Shown: positions 35,888 through 47,486 of the stretch, piece after piece
Numbering within the stretch: position 1 is the stretch's first letter
Layout of the letters: each line of letters begins with the position of its first letter
Source: Pascua guehoae
Taxonomy: Eukaryota > Basidiomycota > Tremellomycetes > Trichosporonales > Trichosporonaceae
Assembly (NCBI GenBank): GCA_001600415.1
Contig: BCJX01000002.1
Coordinates: forward strand, 3,521,285-3,585,284
Reading direction: 5' to 3'
Length of the DNA stretch: 64,000 bases
Notes under the pieces: model-generated
Told to the model about the DNA's origin: nothing
Seen by the model: the letters and a program-made list of their open reading frames with translations, nothing else
Database searches by the model: none
Made by a program: the position numbers and the translations under genes

Positions 35888-36387
35888 CTATCGGTCCTTG
35901 CGCGTCTCGGGCGCGTCGGGGCCAGCAAGGAGCGGGTCCGTGACGGGCATATTTTCCGGGTTGGCCTGCACGCGCGTAATCTCCATGACAAACCTGGTGG
36001 GTAAGCAGTACTCGTCGTTTCGATAACCCACCAGACCATTGCGGCCCATAGTAATGTGGACGCTGTGAGGAGCAGGAGGACGTGCTTGTTCCAATCGGTC
36101 AGGAAGCCGAGACCCATGAGTGTGAGGATCAACATGAGGAAGGAAATGTTCATGGCTGGCGTTAGACTTTGCACTTTTGGAGGAAGGCCTACCCATCACG
36201 ACGGTTGCATTGGCACCAGGCTGGTGGGTGAGCACAGAACGATCACGACGACACCCACCTCTGTTATAGACTTGATGAGCAGCCCCAGGAAACCTGCGGG
36301 TGCCTGGTCCTGCTGCTGGGTTTCCACCTCCACATCGTTTCTCTCCTCCTTGTCGTTTGGCGGCGGTGGTGGGGTTGTGGTGTCCAT
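35888..36387 (-). CDS. PKR1: Pkr1-type ER membrane V-ATPase assembly factor
   Basis: Four exons: 36387-36259, 36220-36193, 36155-36032 and 35993-35888, with introns of 37-38 nt, 128 aa. The first 43 residues are Pro/Glu-rich and end in GFLGLLIKSITE. After splicing comes PGANATVVMAMNISFLMLIL, the first membrane helix, then a second helix HVLLLLTASTLLWAAMVWFV with MEITRVQANPENMP after it. The short length, two close helices and the PGxNAT start of helix 1 fit the fungal Pkr1 family. Yeast Pkr1 acts in the ER with Vma12/Vma21/Vma22 to assemble the V0 sector. The gene ends 45 bp from LIN1 (convergent) and diverges from UTP10. Exon 2 has only 28 nt but is needed for the helix start. Confidence 0.82.
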
Positions 36388-36619
36388 GACGATTATGAGT
36401 GGGAGACGTCGAGATGTCAGACGAGCGCGTTGTCGTCAATGGTTGTTGAAACGCGGCAGTCACCGTTGTGGTGGAGACGGAGATTGACCAAACTCCGTCC
36501 ACGTGGGCTCAAAAGTTGCGACCCCGACCAAATGTTGCCGCAAAGTCACCAACTGGGTGACATCTCTGTTGACCCATCTCCATCTCCCTCCCACCTTGTT
36601 CACCCCCTAAAACGGCACA
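36388..36619. promoter_or_regulatory. Shared promoter of PKR1 and UTP10
   Basis: Divergent starts are 232 bp apart. CTCAAAAGTTG occurs at 36508-36518, about 100 bp before the UTP10 ATG, identical to the word before KRI1. Confidence 0.55.
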
Positions 36620-39600
36620 ATGCCGACCTCTCTCGCAGCCCAGCTGCAAAACATTGCGTCTCTGGACGCCGACCGCCTGACCTCTCGCTATGGTGTGCCG
36701 TCGTCCAAGAGCTACCTGTTCCCGGCCAAGGTTGCCGAATCCCAAGACCTCGATGCGGTCCACGCCCTCGGCCAGTCGGGGTTTGACGAGCTTGTGCAGC
36801 TCGATCCAGACATGGAGGAGTTTGAGGACGAGCTCTTCTCCGAGGCCGCCAAACGTACCGACCGCATGATGCTCAACAGCGAGGAGAATGCAAAGCTCGA
36901 CAAGACGCTCGAGCGGTGTCTCCGTCGCTTGGGGCGGTGGATTGGCATCATGGCCGGTGGAAAGTGTATCGAGTGGCTTGTCCGCCGCTTCAGGTGAGTA
37001 GGGATCGGGATCGGGTCGCAAGAGAGCTGCGAAGTACCCCAGCAAGAAAAGCGAACACAAGGGGAGCCCAGCTGACGTGAACCAGGGTGCACGAGATGAA
37101 CGCCGAGACCGTCCTCCAGGTCTTCTTGCCATACCACGACTCGCCCAACTTTGCCCGCATCCTTGCCATTGTCCTGCTACCCTTGTCTTCCCCATACGCA
37201 GCACCGTTTGCCGCGTTCTCCAAGCGCGCACAGCCCGTGCCACGCGAGTACATTACCAATGCCGTCTCGTCGGCGCGCGACCCGTCGCTGCGTCTCATGT
37301 CCGACCTGGTCTTTAGTGTCCAGAACGCCGTCTCCGAGGGCGTGGTCCACCGCGCCCTCCTTTCTTTCTGGACCGCGACGCTCGTCGACCTCCTCGAGCG
37401 CTCACGCACCTCCACGGCCCGTGTGCCTGAGGGAGTGGTCAAGCTCCTCGTCGAGGCGTTTGTTACCATCCTCTCGACGCCAAACACGGGAGCCGAAGTC
37501 AACGCCGCCGTCTACCCTCCCCTTGTCCTCCTCGTTCGCACTGTGCGCCTCGCAGACGGCCCGTTTACGGCTATCGTCGAGGCACTTCTCACGCCCAACA
37601 CCGGCGCCAACCCATCCCAGCGCGTTCTCACCCTCCTTGTGCTGCTCGAAGGTCGCAAGGGATGGCAAGGCCTGGGCCAGGACGCCCCTGCGCGTCTCGC
37701 AAAGATCTCCCAGCTCGGCGACCTCCTTATCGCTGCCATGGACAAGTATGGCTTCCAGAATGCCATGCAGGCGGTCGTCGCAGCCCTCATTGAGGAGTAA
37801 GTGCGACTCGGAACAATCCATAGTGCCAAACTAACAACCCAGCGTCACCGTGTCCCAGGCGACACTCGCGACGCTTGTCGACTACCCCGCTCTCCCTCCC
37901 GCAGTTGTCAAGCTTGCGGCCAGCAAGCTCCTCGAGACACCATCGGACGGACATGACACTGCGCGCGCCCTCCTCAGCACCCTTCGCCAGCGCCACCCTG
38001 CTGTGATTGACAGTGCTGTGCTTGAGGCCTCTGCGACCGCCGAGGTTGACCCAGGCCTCGTCCAGTGGTCGTCTGCCGAGAGCGCGTTTGTCGACGTGCA
38101 CTCTGCCGACGTCGCGAGCCGCGCAAGCGGTGTCAACGAAATGTACGCCGTTGCCAAGGAGGCTGGGCTCAAGCCGTCCAATGCGGCCGCTCTGCTTGCC
38201 GAGGACGACTCGGAGAAGCTCCGCTCTGCCCAAACCGCCATCCTCGCGCGTTTGCGGGACACGGACGACGCTGTCCTCGCTGCTCTCTACGCCGAGCCCG
38301 CGCTTCTCCTTGCGCTCCTCACGGGCGCCGATTATGTGGACGCTGTCACGCCCACATTTAGCGCAGACAAGCCCGACCACGCCGCCATCGGCCGCCACCT
38401 CGCGTTTATTGCCGCTCACTATCTTCCTGCACACACAGAGGCACGCCGCAAGGTGTACGACAAGCTCCTTGTCCCCAACCTCTTGGCGACAGAGGAACGT
38501 CGCGCGTTTGCGCCCGAGCACTGGCCGACTGTTGCCAAGACGAGCCGCCTCCTCGAGCGCGTTAACGGCGACGTGGCCCTCGATGCGAGCCGCGACGACC
38601 TCGTCCAGTTCAACCACGGCCTCGTCAAGTCGATGGCGGCGGCGATCGCGGCGACGGGCGACATTGGGGCACGCGTCGACGTCCTTGTCTCCAACCTCTC
38701 CTCCAGCTCTGCCCACGCTCGTCTCCTCGCGACCCTCACGCTCGCGCAGCTCATGTCCTGCGCTGGGGGGTACCAGCACGTTGTTGCGGCGCGCGCGCTC
38801 GAGGAGCTTGAAAAGTGCCTCGCCGGCAAGCAGATGCGTGACGTTGACACTGTCGAGGGACCGCTCTCGGATGCCCTGCTCAAGACGGTCGTGCACAAGC
38901 CCACTGGGGCCAAGACGCAGCAGCGTGCCCAGCTCGCCCTCCTCTGCTCGGCAGCGACGGTGCCTGCGTCGCCAAACGCACCCGCATGGCTCGACGACAC
39001 GGCCGATGCCCACGCACTCGCCCACGCGCTCTACCGCTGGGCCAACAGCGCTAACCTGTCGGCCGGTGTCGCAAAGCACCTCCTCCATGCTCTCTTTGCG
39101 CAGCTCGGCGAGGATGTGCTCCTGTTCCTCGCATCGGTGTGGACTGGCACGTCCGACAGCGCCACGCGTGTCGCCGCCCTTCGCCACGCGGCGGCCTTTG
39201 TCAAGGCCTACACCCACGGTGCCAAGGCCACCGACTTCCAGCTCGCCATCCCGGCCACGCTCGTCGCACTCCAGGACAGTGCCAAGAATGTCCGTACTGC
39301 GGCGGCGGTGCTCCTCCGTGCCATTGCGGCGACTCCCCGCTCCGCCAGTGCCGACATTTACGCCCTCGAGACCATCTACGGCAGCCGCTCCGACCTCGTC
39401 CAACTCCTCAAGCCCTCGGACCTGGCAAAGTATCTCGCCACACTCACGGGTGCGCTCGACGACATGGTCATCGACGCCGGCCGCCTTGCGCTCATCCACG
39501 CCGACGCGCTCGATGCGCAGAGCAAGAATGGCCGCAAGGACACGACCCACCGCCGCGACGTCGTCGATTGGCTCATGTCGCACGTTCTGGGCTGGCGTGC

Positions 39601-42600
39601 AGACCGCCCACGCCGTGCGCTGCTCTCGTCGCTCACCCGTGCTGTCAACACGTCACGCCTGTATGGCGCGCTGCCGTTGCTCGAGCCCCTCGCCGACCAG
39701 ACCAAGGACGAGGGCGCGTGGCTCGCTGCCCTTCCTCCCGCGCACCGCGCCGAGTACCTCGACCTCGTGTTTGACGCGTTCAACGCACGCCACGCGTCGG
39801 CCGTCACTGAGAACGGCTCCGAGGCGTGGAAGTTCCTCCTCGCTCTGCTGGAGAAGCCCGGCGAGCTCCGTACGCTGTCGCTGCAGCGCATGGCCGACGG
39901 CCTCTTTGCGCCCCTCAAGCCGGCGCAAAAGGCCGAGTATGTCGTCGCCCTCCTCCAGTCGCTGCACGCGCTCGAGGTCGGAGACAAGCTCGCGTCCCGG
40001 GCCGTGCTCTCCAAGCTCTTGCTCTCGGCTGCGGAGATTATCAGTGTCGTCGAGACGCTTGTCCAGCCGCTCGAGTCGCCGGTGCACCGCAAAAAGGCCA
40101 AGCACGACGACGCCGACGACCGCACCGAACAGGCCGTTGTGGACCTCACGGTGTTTATCGAGTCGCGCAACTGGAAGGCGCTCCCCGGCAACGCGCCACT
40201 GGTCGCAGCGCTCATGGGCGTCCTGGCGGCCGTGCTCACCAAGCGCCAGACGATCAAGGAGGGTGTCGACTATCTCGAACAAGAGGTGCTGGGCGGTATC
40301 CTCGCGCAGGTGGAGCAGATCAAGGACGCCGATGCCTTCCAGCGCACGCGCATCGGTATCGAGGTTATTGTCAAGGTGATCCGCGCGTCGACCAACCCGC
40401 GCACGTCGCAGCGCGCACTCCTCGTCGCGTCCGAACTCGCACGCCTCATCCCCGACGCGGTCCTGCACAATGTCATGCCCATCTTTACGTTTATGGGCAG
40501 CTCGGACCTGCAGCGCGACGATGCGTTTTCGTTTGGCGTCGTCGAAAAGACGGTCGCGCGCATCGTGCCCGTCATGACGGCGTCGCTCAAGGAAAAGGCG
40601 ACGACAAAGCCCGAGCTTTATGCCGAGTCGCGCGCATTCCTGTCCATCTTTACAGACATGGCGTCGCGCCTGCCCAAGCACCGCACGCTGCCGTTCTTTG
40701 TACACCTCGCAAAGTCGCTTGGCGCCGACGACTTCCTCGCGCCGCTGTGCATGCTCCTCGCGGACCGCAACGGCAAGTCCAAGGCTGCCGGTCTCGAGCT
40801 GCCGCTCGCGCTCGCGGCCGCATTCCCCGCGCCGATCCGGACGGGTGTGCTCGTCGAGGTCGTGCGCGAGGTGTCGCGCCTCGCCCTCGGCGACGACGCG
40901 GCGTTCCTCGAGGCCGACGACCGCGCGCACAAGCAGGCCAACACGCTCCTCCAGCTCGCGGCGGGTATTGCACGCGGGCTCGGCGGCAAGGCGTGCCCGC
41001 AGCCCCTTGTCGAAGAGGTTGTGCGCAACCTGGTCGCGCTCTCGGGCGACGCCGAACTGGTCGAGACCCTCGACGCTGCGCTTGCAAGTGCAATGCAGTT
41101 GCTCTCGGTCGACGCGTTCCTGTCGACCGTGGCGCGCATCCTCGAGGCGGGCAGCGAGACTGACTCGTCGCGCGCCCTCGAGCTCTTCACCACGCGCCTG
41201 CCGCTCGTCCGTGCCGACCTGCGTGCCAAGTCGTCGGCGGCCATTGGTGCAATTATCCGCCTCGCTGCTGGGCTGCTGGGCACCGTGCCGCGCGCGGCGC
41301 TGGCGGCGCTCAACACTGTCGTCTCGTCGGCCATTGCGGGCGAGGACGGCGCCCTCGCGGCCATTGTGCCCACGGTCGTCAAGGCGACCAAGGCGGCCGA
41401 CGCCGAGACTGCGCCCTTTGGCCTCGCGCTCGTGGGCCACCTCGTGCGCCGGCTCGGCCCCCGTGCCATCCCGCACATCCAGGCCATCCTCGACCTGTGC
41501 CTGCAGTCGTCGGCCGATGCGGCGTTTGGCACCCTCGCCTCGCTCGTCGACACGGTCCCGACGTTTATCAGCAGCAAGCAGCTCGTGGCCCTCCTGCGCG
41601 CGGCGGCCGAGCACCGCGCCGCCGACGAGGGCGCGAGCGCGACGCTCATTGCGGCCGTCGCCAAGCGCATCCCGACCAAGACGCTCGTCCCCGTCGTCAT
41701 GGACCTGTGGAAGGCGCTCGCAGCCGGCCCCGTATCGGAAGCGACGGTCGAGGCCTTCTTTGCCCTCCTCAAGCACGCGCTGCGGCAGGCGGACCGCAAG
41801 GCGCTGCCGGGGCTCACCAAACCGCTGTTCGCCTTCTTCCTCGACGTCTTCGACCTGCGCTCGTCGCCCAAGGCCGCGGCGCTCTCGGCGCCCGTCGTCG
41901 ACGCCGCCGAGCGCTCGGCGACCGCCTCGTTCTGCGAGCTCGTCACAAAGCTCTCGGACGCGGCGTTCAAACCCCTCTTTTCCCGCCTGTACGACTGGGC
42001 CGTCGTCGACCTCGCCCTGCCCCCGAGCGCCGCGCACGTGTGCGCCCGCCGCGCGACGCTGCTGCGCGTCTACGACGCCCTCCTCGACCGCTTCCGCCAC
42101 CTCCTCACGCCCTACATGGCCACGCTGCTGCCGTTCCTCGACGAGCTCCTCGCCGCCTACGCCGCGGGCACGCTTGCCGACGAGGCCCTCTGGGCGCTCG
42201 CGCTGGGCGTGCTTGCAAAGTCGATGGATGTCGACGACGGCGCATTCTGGACAGACTCGGCGCTCCTCAAGCTCGTGGGGCCGCTCGTCGCCCAGCTCGC
42301 AGTCTTCCCCACCACTGCCGCGTCCCCCACCTCGCCGCCCGCCGCCGCCCTCGCCGCCCTCGCAGCCGCGTGCAGCAGCGAGCTGACGCTGAAAAAGGTA
42401 AACTCGGCCGTCCTCCTCGCGACCCGCGCAGACGAGCCCCTCCACCGCATGGCTGCCCTGCGCGCCCTCGACGCCATGTGGGCACGGCACGCAGACGAAC
42501 TCATCCCCCTCGTCCCCGAGACGGTGGCAGAGTTCCTCGCCGAGCTCCTCGAGGACGAGAATGGCGACGTCGAGACGCTCGCGCGTGCCGTCATGGCAAG

Positions 42601-42643
42601 GATTGAGGGCGTGACTGGCTCGCTCAAGGAGTATCTCGAGTAG
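36620..42643 (+). CDS. UTP10: U3 snoRNP protein Utp10 (HEAT-repeat, t-UTP)
   Basis: Exons 36620-36993, 37086-37796 and 37843-42643, with introns of 92 and 46 nt, 1961 aa. The N-terminus has the Utp10 pattern [40 protein letters not shown] and [10 protein letters not shown], followed by [20 protein letters not shown] across the first junction. The rest is a long alpha-helical HEAT-like array rich in Ala and Leu, with the conserved C-terminal region (GxLF-type helices, ending [12 protein letters not shown]). Length agrees with fungal homologues (about 1.8-2.1 thousand residues). Utp10 (human HEATR1) belongs to the t-UTP/UtpA complex that loads early on pre-18S rRNA and supports Pol I transcription. 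Several long antisense frames inside exon 3 are shadows caused by GC-rich third positions. Confidence 0.95.
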
Positions 42644-43016
42644 ATGGAGTCGTGATGATGTATTGTTTGTTGTTTTGGCAGGCTCCGAGGCTTGGCTGGA
42701 GCCACATGGGTGCAATGTTGTTCTGCTGCTGTCACTCAGTAGCATGCTGATTGTCGCGTCATGTGGTTCGCGTCGCTCTCATGGCCATTGCTATCCCAGC
42801 GACACGAGCCCGAGCATTGTACCATGCCAGTCACTCCTTTACCCCGTCAGAGCCACGACATTCATGTTTGATCTACTTATACATCAATAGTCTATCGACC
42901 CTTCTACGTCCCTCTACGTGTCATCTGTAGATTTCGTGCTCACAGGCCCAGGGCGCTGCGCGGGATCGTCGGGGGAGGAGGACTCGGAGCCAGGCGGCGA
43001 GCGGTCGCCAACCCGC
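42644..43016. other. Convergent 3' intergenic region UTP10/STE23
   Basis: The 373 bp hold two 3' ends. No gene is recognised. Confidence 0.75.
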
Positions 43017-46000
43017 CTATAGCTTGGAAAGAACGAGGGGCTCGAGCGGGACGGCCGCCTTGTTGGGCGTGAGGCTCGCCTTGAACTTGTGAATGTCAGT
43101 GACAAACACGTTGCCGTCACGGAGCTTGGGGGGAGCCGCGTCGCCGTTGGCATCGCCGTTGGCATCGCCGTTTGCCTCGCCGTTTGCCTCGCCATTCGCA
43201 TGGGCGCCCTTGAGCGCAACGATCTGCGCCTTGAGCTCGGCGGCAGCTTCGGTCGCGAGCGAGTCCTCTGCCACCGCCTTGTCGACAGCAGCGTTGGCAA
43301 ACTCGCACACGGTCTCGACAGTCGGCAACGTCGCCAGCAGAGCACCAATCGCCGCCTGGTCGACGTTGACACCAGCCTTGGCAAACGCGGCAATGAGCGG
43401 GCCCGCAGACGCAGGGTCAAACTTGGCACCGCTCTTGGCATCAGCCTTGTCGGCCTTGTATTGTGAGCGCAGGTGAACGGAAAACTTGCGGCGCTCGTCG
43501 GACGCAGGGTGCACATTCTTCTTGTAGAACGCAACAACGTCCTCCTTGGTCGTCTTGCGGAGCTGCTCAATGTCGCGCTGGCGCTTGCCAAACTCGTAGC
43601 GCTGATCCGTGATGCGCAGCCACAATCGGCGCGTCTCCTCGCCAAGGTTCTTGGGCTGCTCCTCCTTCTTGTGGATCAGACTCTGGCGGTGGCGCTCAAA
43701 CTCCTCGGCTGAAAGGTTTTCAATCGTGTCGACCAAACCCTCGAGGAACGACTCGATGCGCGACTCGACATAGACTGGGTCGCGCTCAGACTGCACTAGC
43801 ACGCGCACACCACTCAGAGTCGAGCGCATCTGGCACACGTAGCCGAGCTGCTCCTTGGTGCGCAGAACGTTGAACGCCGGCTCGGAACCAATCTGGTCAA
43901 CGAATGCCAGGTTGGCGCGCGACACGGGGTCGGTCGGGTCACCAGCGTGCACATAGTACACAATGGCATGGTTGGGCTCGGACGGGTTGGCAGCCGCAAC
44001 CTCCCAGACGTGCTGCGAGTCTAAATGTCAGCTTTGCAAATGCACAAGTCACTCACTGCTCGGCAGAAGCAGCTTCTTGCGGACGCTCTTCTCAGCAGGA
44101 GTGAGGGCACGCGGGCCAAGGACACGCTCAACCATGTTCTGGATTGCCTTTGCGCCCTCGACGTCCGTGTTGCCGTGGACCAGAGTCTCAACATAGAGAC
44201 GCTGCATAAGTTCGCGTCCATACGCCTGCACGTCCGCAGGGGTGATGTCTGTGGGTCAGCGCATGCACGCACGCGGCTGTGTGTCATGCACTCACGCTCA
44301 AGTTCATTAAGGCGTTCCACGTGCGTCCAGGAGGTTGGAGCCTCGACATAGGTTAACCAGTATGCGCCAACCTGGTAGGGAGATGCGAGCTCGAAGTTCT
44401 TCCATTGCAGCTTGACCGAGTCGACAACCTTGTCAAAGCGCGCAGGGTCAACCTCAAACACCATGAGCTTCTTGAGCATGGTCTCCATGAGGAGCGCGAG
44501 CTTGTCGGTGAAACCGCTAACAGCAAGAGTAAGAGCGTCGCCGGCGTAGAACAGGCGGAACGACAGCTCGGCGAGTTCGGCATCGTAAACGTCCTCGGTA
44601 GTAGCGTCACTAAACAGGTCCATCAGAAGGCGGGCCAGCACGGCGTTGCGAGGCGTAACGTCGAGCAGCGGCCTGGGCATTGTCAGCGGTATGAAGGACA
44701 TATGAGACGCACGATCGAAGTTCAACGTAGACGTTGGTCCTAGGCAGCCAGAAGCGGTCGTCCTTCTTGTACCACAGGCGAGAAAGTTCAGTGTCGCGCA
44801 GGAGTTCGGGGCGGATGGAAGGCTGTTGTGTGAGCAGAGATTCATACAGGTCTGATAACTCACGTCTGTGACATCGAGCTTCTCCACGCTGAGGTTTTCG
44901 GGGATAAACTTGTTGGGACCAGGAAGCTGGAGCTCGGGAATGGGCGCGCCCGAGCACGCCTCCACAAAGAACTCCTCGGGGAGCTTCTGGCGGAGGTACT
45001 CTGTACCGTAGATGGCCTCGTTCTGGTCAAACGTGCTAGTGACATCCTTGGGCAGCTCCTTGCACGTCACGCCGACGAGTGCCTGACGAGGATCGAGCAG
45101 CTGTGAGACGTTGGCGAGCCACTCGGCGTCAAAGTCTCCAAGAACATAGTTGGAGCTGATAATCGCCTCACGTTCGACGGGGTTCTGCATCCAGCCGGCC
45201 AGACAGTTGACATAGTCGGTGGCGCGCCCGCGCTCGGCAAAGCGGAACGAGATGTCGGCCATGCGGCGGAGCTCCTCAAACACAATCTCGGACGGAGGCG
45301 AGTTGCGCAGCAGGGCCATGTACTTGAAGATGGCAAGCGCAACGTCCTTCCAATGTGCCAAGCCGTCGGGCGTGAGCTGAACCGAGACCTTGAGGAGCGC
45401 AAAGCCTGAAGCCTGGTGGGATGGGTAGGCACCAAGTGAGTTGACCCAGCCCTTGGACTTGAGGTAGGACAGGATCGAGCCCTTGCCCTCGTGGCCCAGG
45501 AAGTGGGTGAAAAAGTGGTAGGGCTAGTGTGTCAGAGTATTGCATGGTGCAAGATGATTTACCTTGAGGTGAGGAAGGTAGTTGAGGTCTGGGACAGGAA
45601 TGCCGATCTCAAGGGCACGGATATCGCGCACAGGCTTGACAAAAGTGACAAACTGGTGGTCAGTTTGCTTGCGACCAGTCGCAAAGATTCCACGTCGTAC
45701 TTACACCACGCTGTTCGGGGCCGAATGGAAGGTCCTCGAATGTGATGCGCACACCATCGATGCCAGTGGGCGAGTTGCCTTCGGTGCGGACGGGAATGCG
45801 ATCAAAGTGCTTGCGAACCATGGCCTCAAGGGTCTCGAGGTCTTCGCGACCGACAATGGCAAGCTTCATGCGGCGCGCACAGTACTCCTTTGCCCACCAG
45901 TCGATGAGCTGCTGACGGGGGTCACGGCCCGCGGCGCGTGGCTCTTCCCAAAGAGTCTCGCGGTTGCCAGTGCCAAACTTGCGGTATGGGTGACCTTCCT

Positions 46001-46831
46001 TGGCCAGCGACTTTTCGAGCTGGAACGCACGCTGCGGTGTTAGTGACCAACGACTAGAAGCATGATGGGTTCAAAAGCAGCACGCACCCAGTTGTCAATC
46101 TGAAGGTTCTTCTTGTGTTCAGAGTTGACAGCGTTGACTTCGCGCTCCGTGCTCGAATCGGCGAAGAGTGGCTCAATGAAGAAGCCGGCAAAGCGGTCAA
46201 TGGCGCCTTCAAGTGCGTCAGGCGCGACATCAAAGAAGTAGTTGGTGTCGGTCATTCCAGTCCACGCGTTCGAGTGGCCGTTGTGGGCCGACAGGTACTG
46301 CGAGTACTCGTTCTCGGAGGGGTACTGCGAGTGGTGTCAGGGCAACCGACGGGGCAAACACAACCGGGGCACACAACAACATACCTTCTCCGTGCCCATG
46401 AACATGAGATGCTCGCTAGCGGATCAGCACCAATCAATCAAGAACCACTGGGACACGAGAGTCGCTTACCAGAAGTGGGCGCAACCCGCAAGGTCATCCG
46501 GGTCCGAGAGGTGACCAACACCAACGTTCATGCTCGCGGCCGCCTTGTCCGCCTTGGGGTCCGAGACGACAATGCACTCGAGTCCATTGGGAAGCGTAAA
46601 GTAGCGGTGCGCGCGGTCTTCGGGTGGCGGGAGAATGAGGTTGACCTGCCCCTTGGCCTTGGGGATCGGGGGCTGGGGCGGGAAGAGGGGTGGTTCAATG
46701 GTCATGGTGGACGGCTTGGGCGTCGTGAGGGGGTTGAGGACGGCGGCGAGCTCGGCGGGAGACCTGTGGTAGAACCATGCGCCGAGAGCAAGGAGGATGG
46801 AGAGAACCCACGGGGCAGTGCGGGGAAGCAT
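43017..46831 (-). CDS. STE23: Insulysin/STE23-type M16 zinc metalloprotease
   Basis: Ten exons: 46831-46470, 46415-46385, 46324-46088, 46031-45705, 45652-45563, 45523-44864, 44822-44713, 44672-44296, 44248-44057 and 44020-43017, 1129 aa, with introns of 36-60 nt. The inverted zinc motif HFCEH is at 119-123 and the third ligand E200 lies in [14 protein letters not shown], 81 residues on as in human IDE. Later blocks include [51 protein letters not shown] sequence and [19 protein letters not shown]. Ste23 degrades small peptides and matures a-factor in yeast. With this start, residues 6-20 form a hydrophobic anchor ([14 protein letters not shown]). The C-terminus contains a tandem NGEANGDAN peptide repeat and ends in SKL, a type 1 peroxisomal signal. 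An alternative upstream first exon is listed separately. Confidence 0.9.
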
Positions 46832-46926
46832 GGGGATGGGGAGACAAAGGTGGGAAGAGATGATGAAAGTGGCGCAATTGTCAGTCGCTGGGAGGCCTGC
46901 AAGGTGGAGCGTTGACAAAGACGTAC

Positions 46927-47486
46927 AGGTTGGTTGCCGGGGTGGATGCAGTAGTGCTCGCGTTGCGCAAGGAACCAAAGTGACGGGACGACAGGGAAGC
47001 TACAGAGCTGGTGGGCGTGATGGATGAGAGGTATTGTGCGGAACCGATGCGACTATGCTTGTTGCCGCCGACTATGAGCGACGGGGGTTGAGTGGTGGCG
47101 GCGGACAATGAAAGGAACCGATGCGAACGAGAGGCAGACACTGGTGATGGTGATGGTGATGGTGATGAGGAGGATGACCAAGTCGAGAAGGGTGTAGATG
47201 AAGAGGACAATAAAGACGAGTCTTTAGTAGCCGTAGTCGTGGTAGTCGTGGGCGTAGTAGTCGCAGTGGCGCGCGAACCCAACCTAAGGGCCCAAAGGGT
47301 AGACGAGGAAGCACTGGTCGAGATGGGACGTTGAGCTGCGGCACGGACTCGTTCCGGAGTGGCCAAGTCGGGCAACCCAGTCGCTACACGCTTGGTCGTC
47401 GTCGTCGCAGACAGGGGAACTAGAGGAAAACCGGTGCGATCGGACAACAGGCGTGTGCGAGGGCGGTGCGCCACAGTGCGGAGCAT
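46927..47486 (-). other. Candidate alternative first exon of STE23 (mitochondrial-type presequence)
   Basis: The minus-strand frame starts MLRTVAHRPRTRLLSDRTGF and stays open to a strong GTACGT donor at 46926. Joining to the acceptor ...CTACCACAG (exon from 46763) restores phase: CT + G makes Leu, followed by SPAELAAVL. The result would be a 1293-residue protein whose first 186 residues are Arg-, Ser- and Thr-rich with almost no acids at the start, like a mitochondrial presequence, and the hydrophobic anchor would be removed as intron. The 5' flank is pyrimidine-rich as at other starts here. It could be the main start, an alternative promoter product, or a separate short gene; only transcripts can tell. 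Confidence 0.5.

Noticed and set aside
37787..42745. Long minus-strand open frames (up to about 1030 codons) opposite UTP10
   Set aside because: They mirror the GC-rich third positions of the real gene, show no domain, and the sense strand has clear Utp10 blocks and matched splice phases.
46702..46902. Frame after a 30-nt intron (GTACGT...TTGCAG) continuing the upstream STE23 exon
   Set aside because: It leads to a stop after about 60 low-complexity codons and does not join the protease frame.
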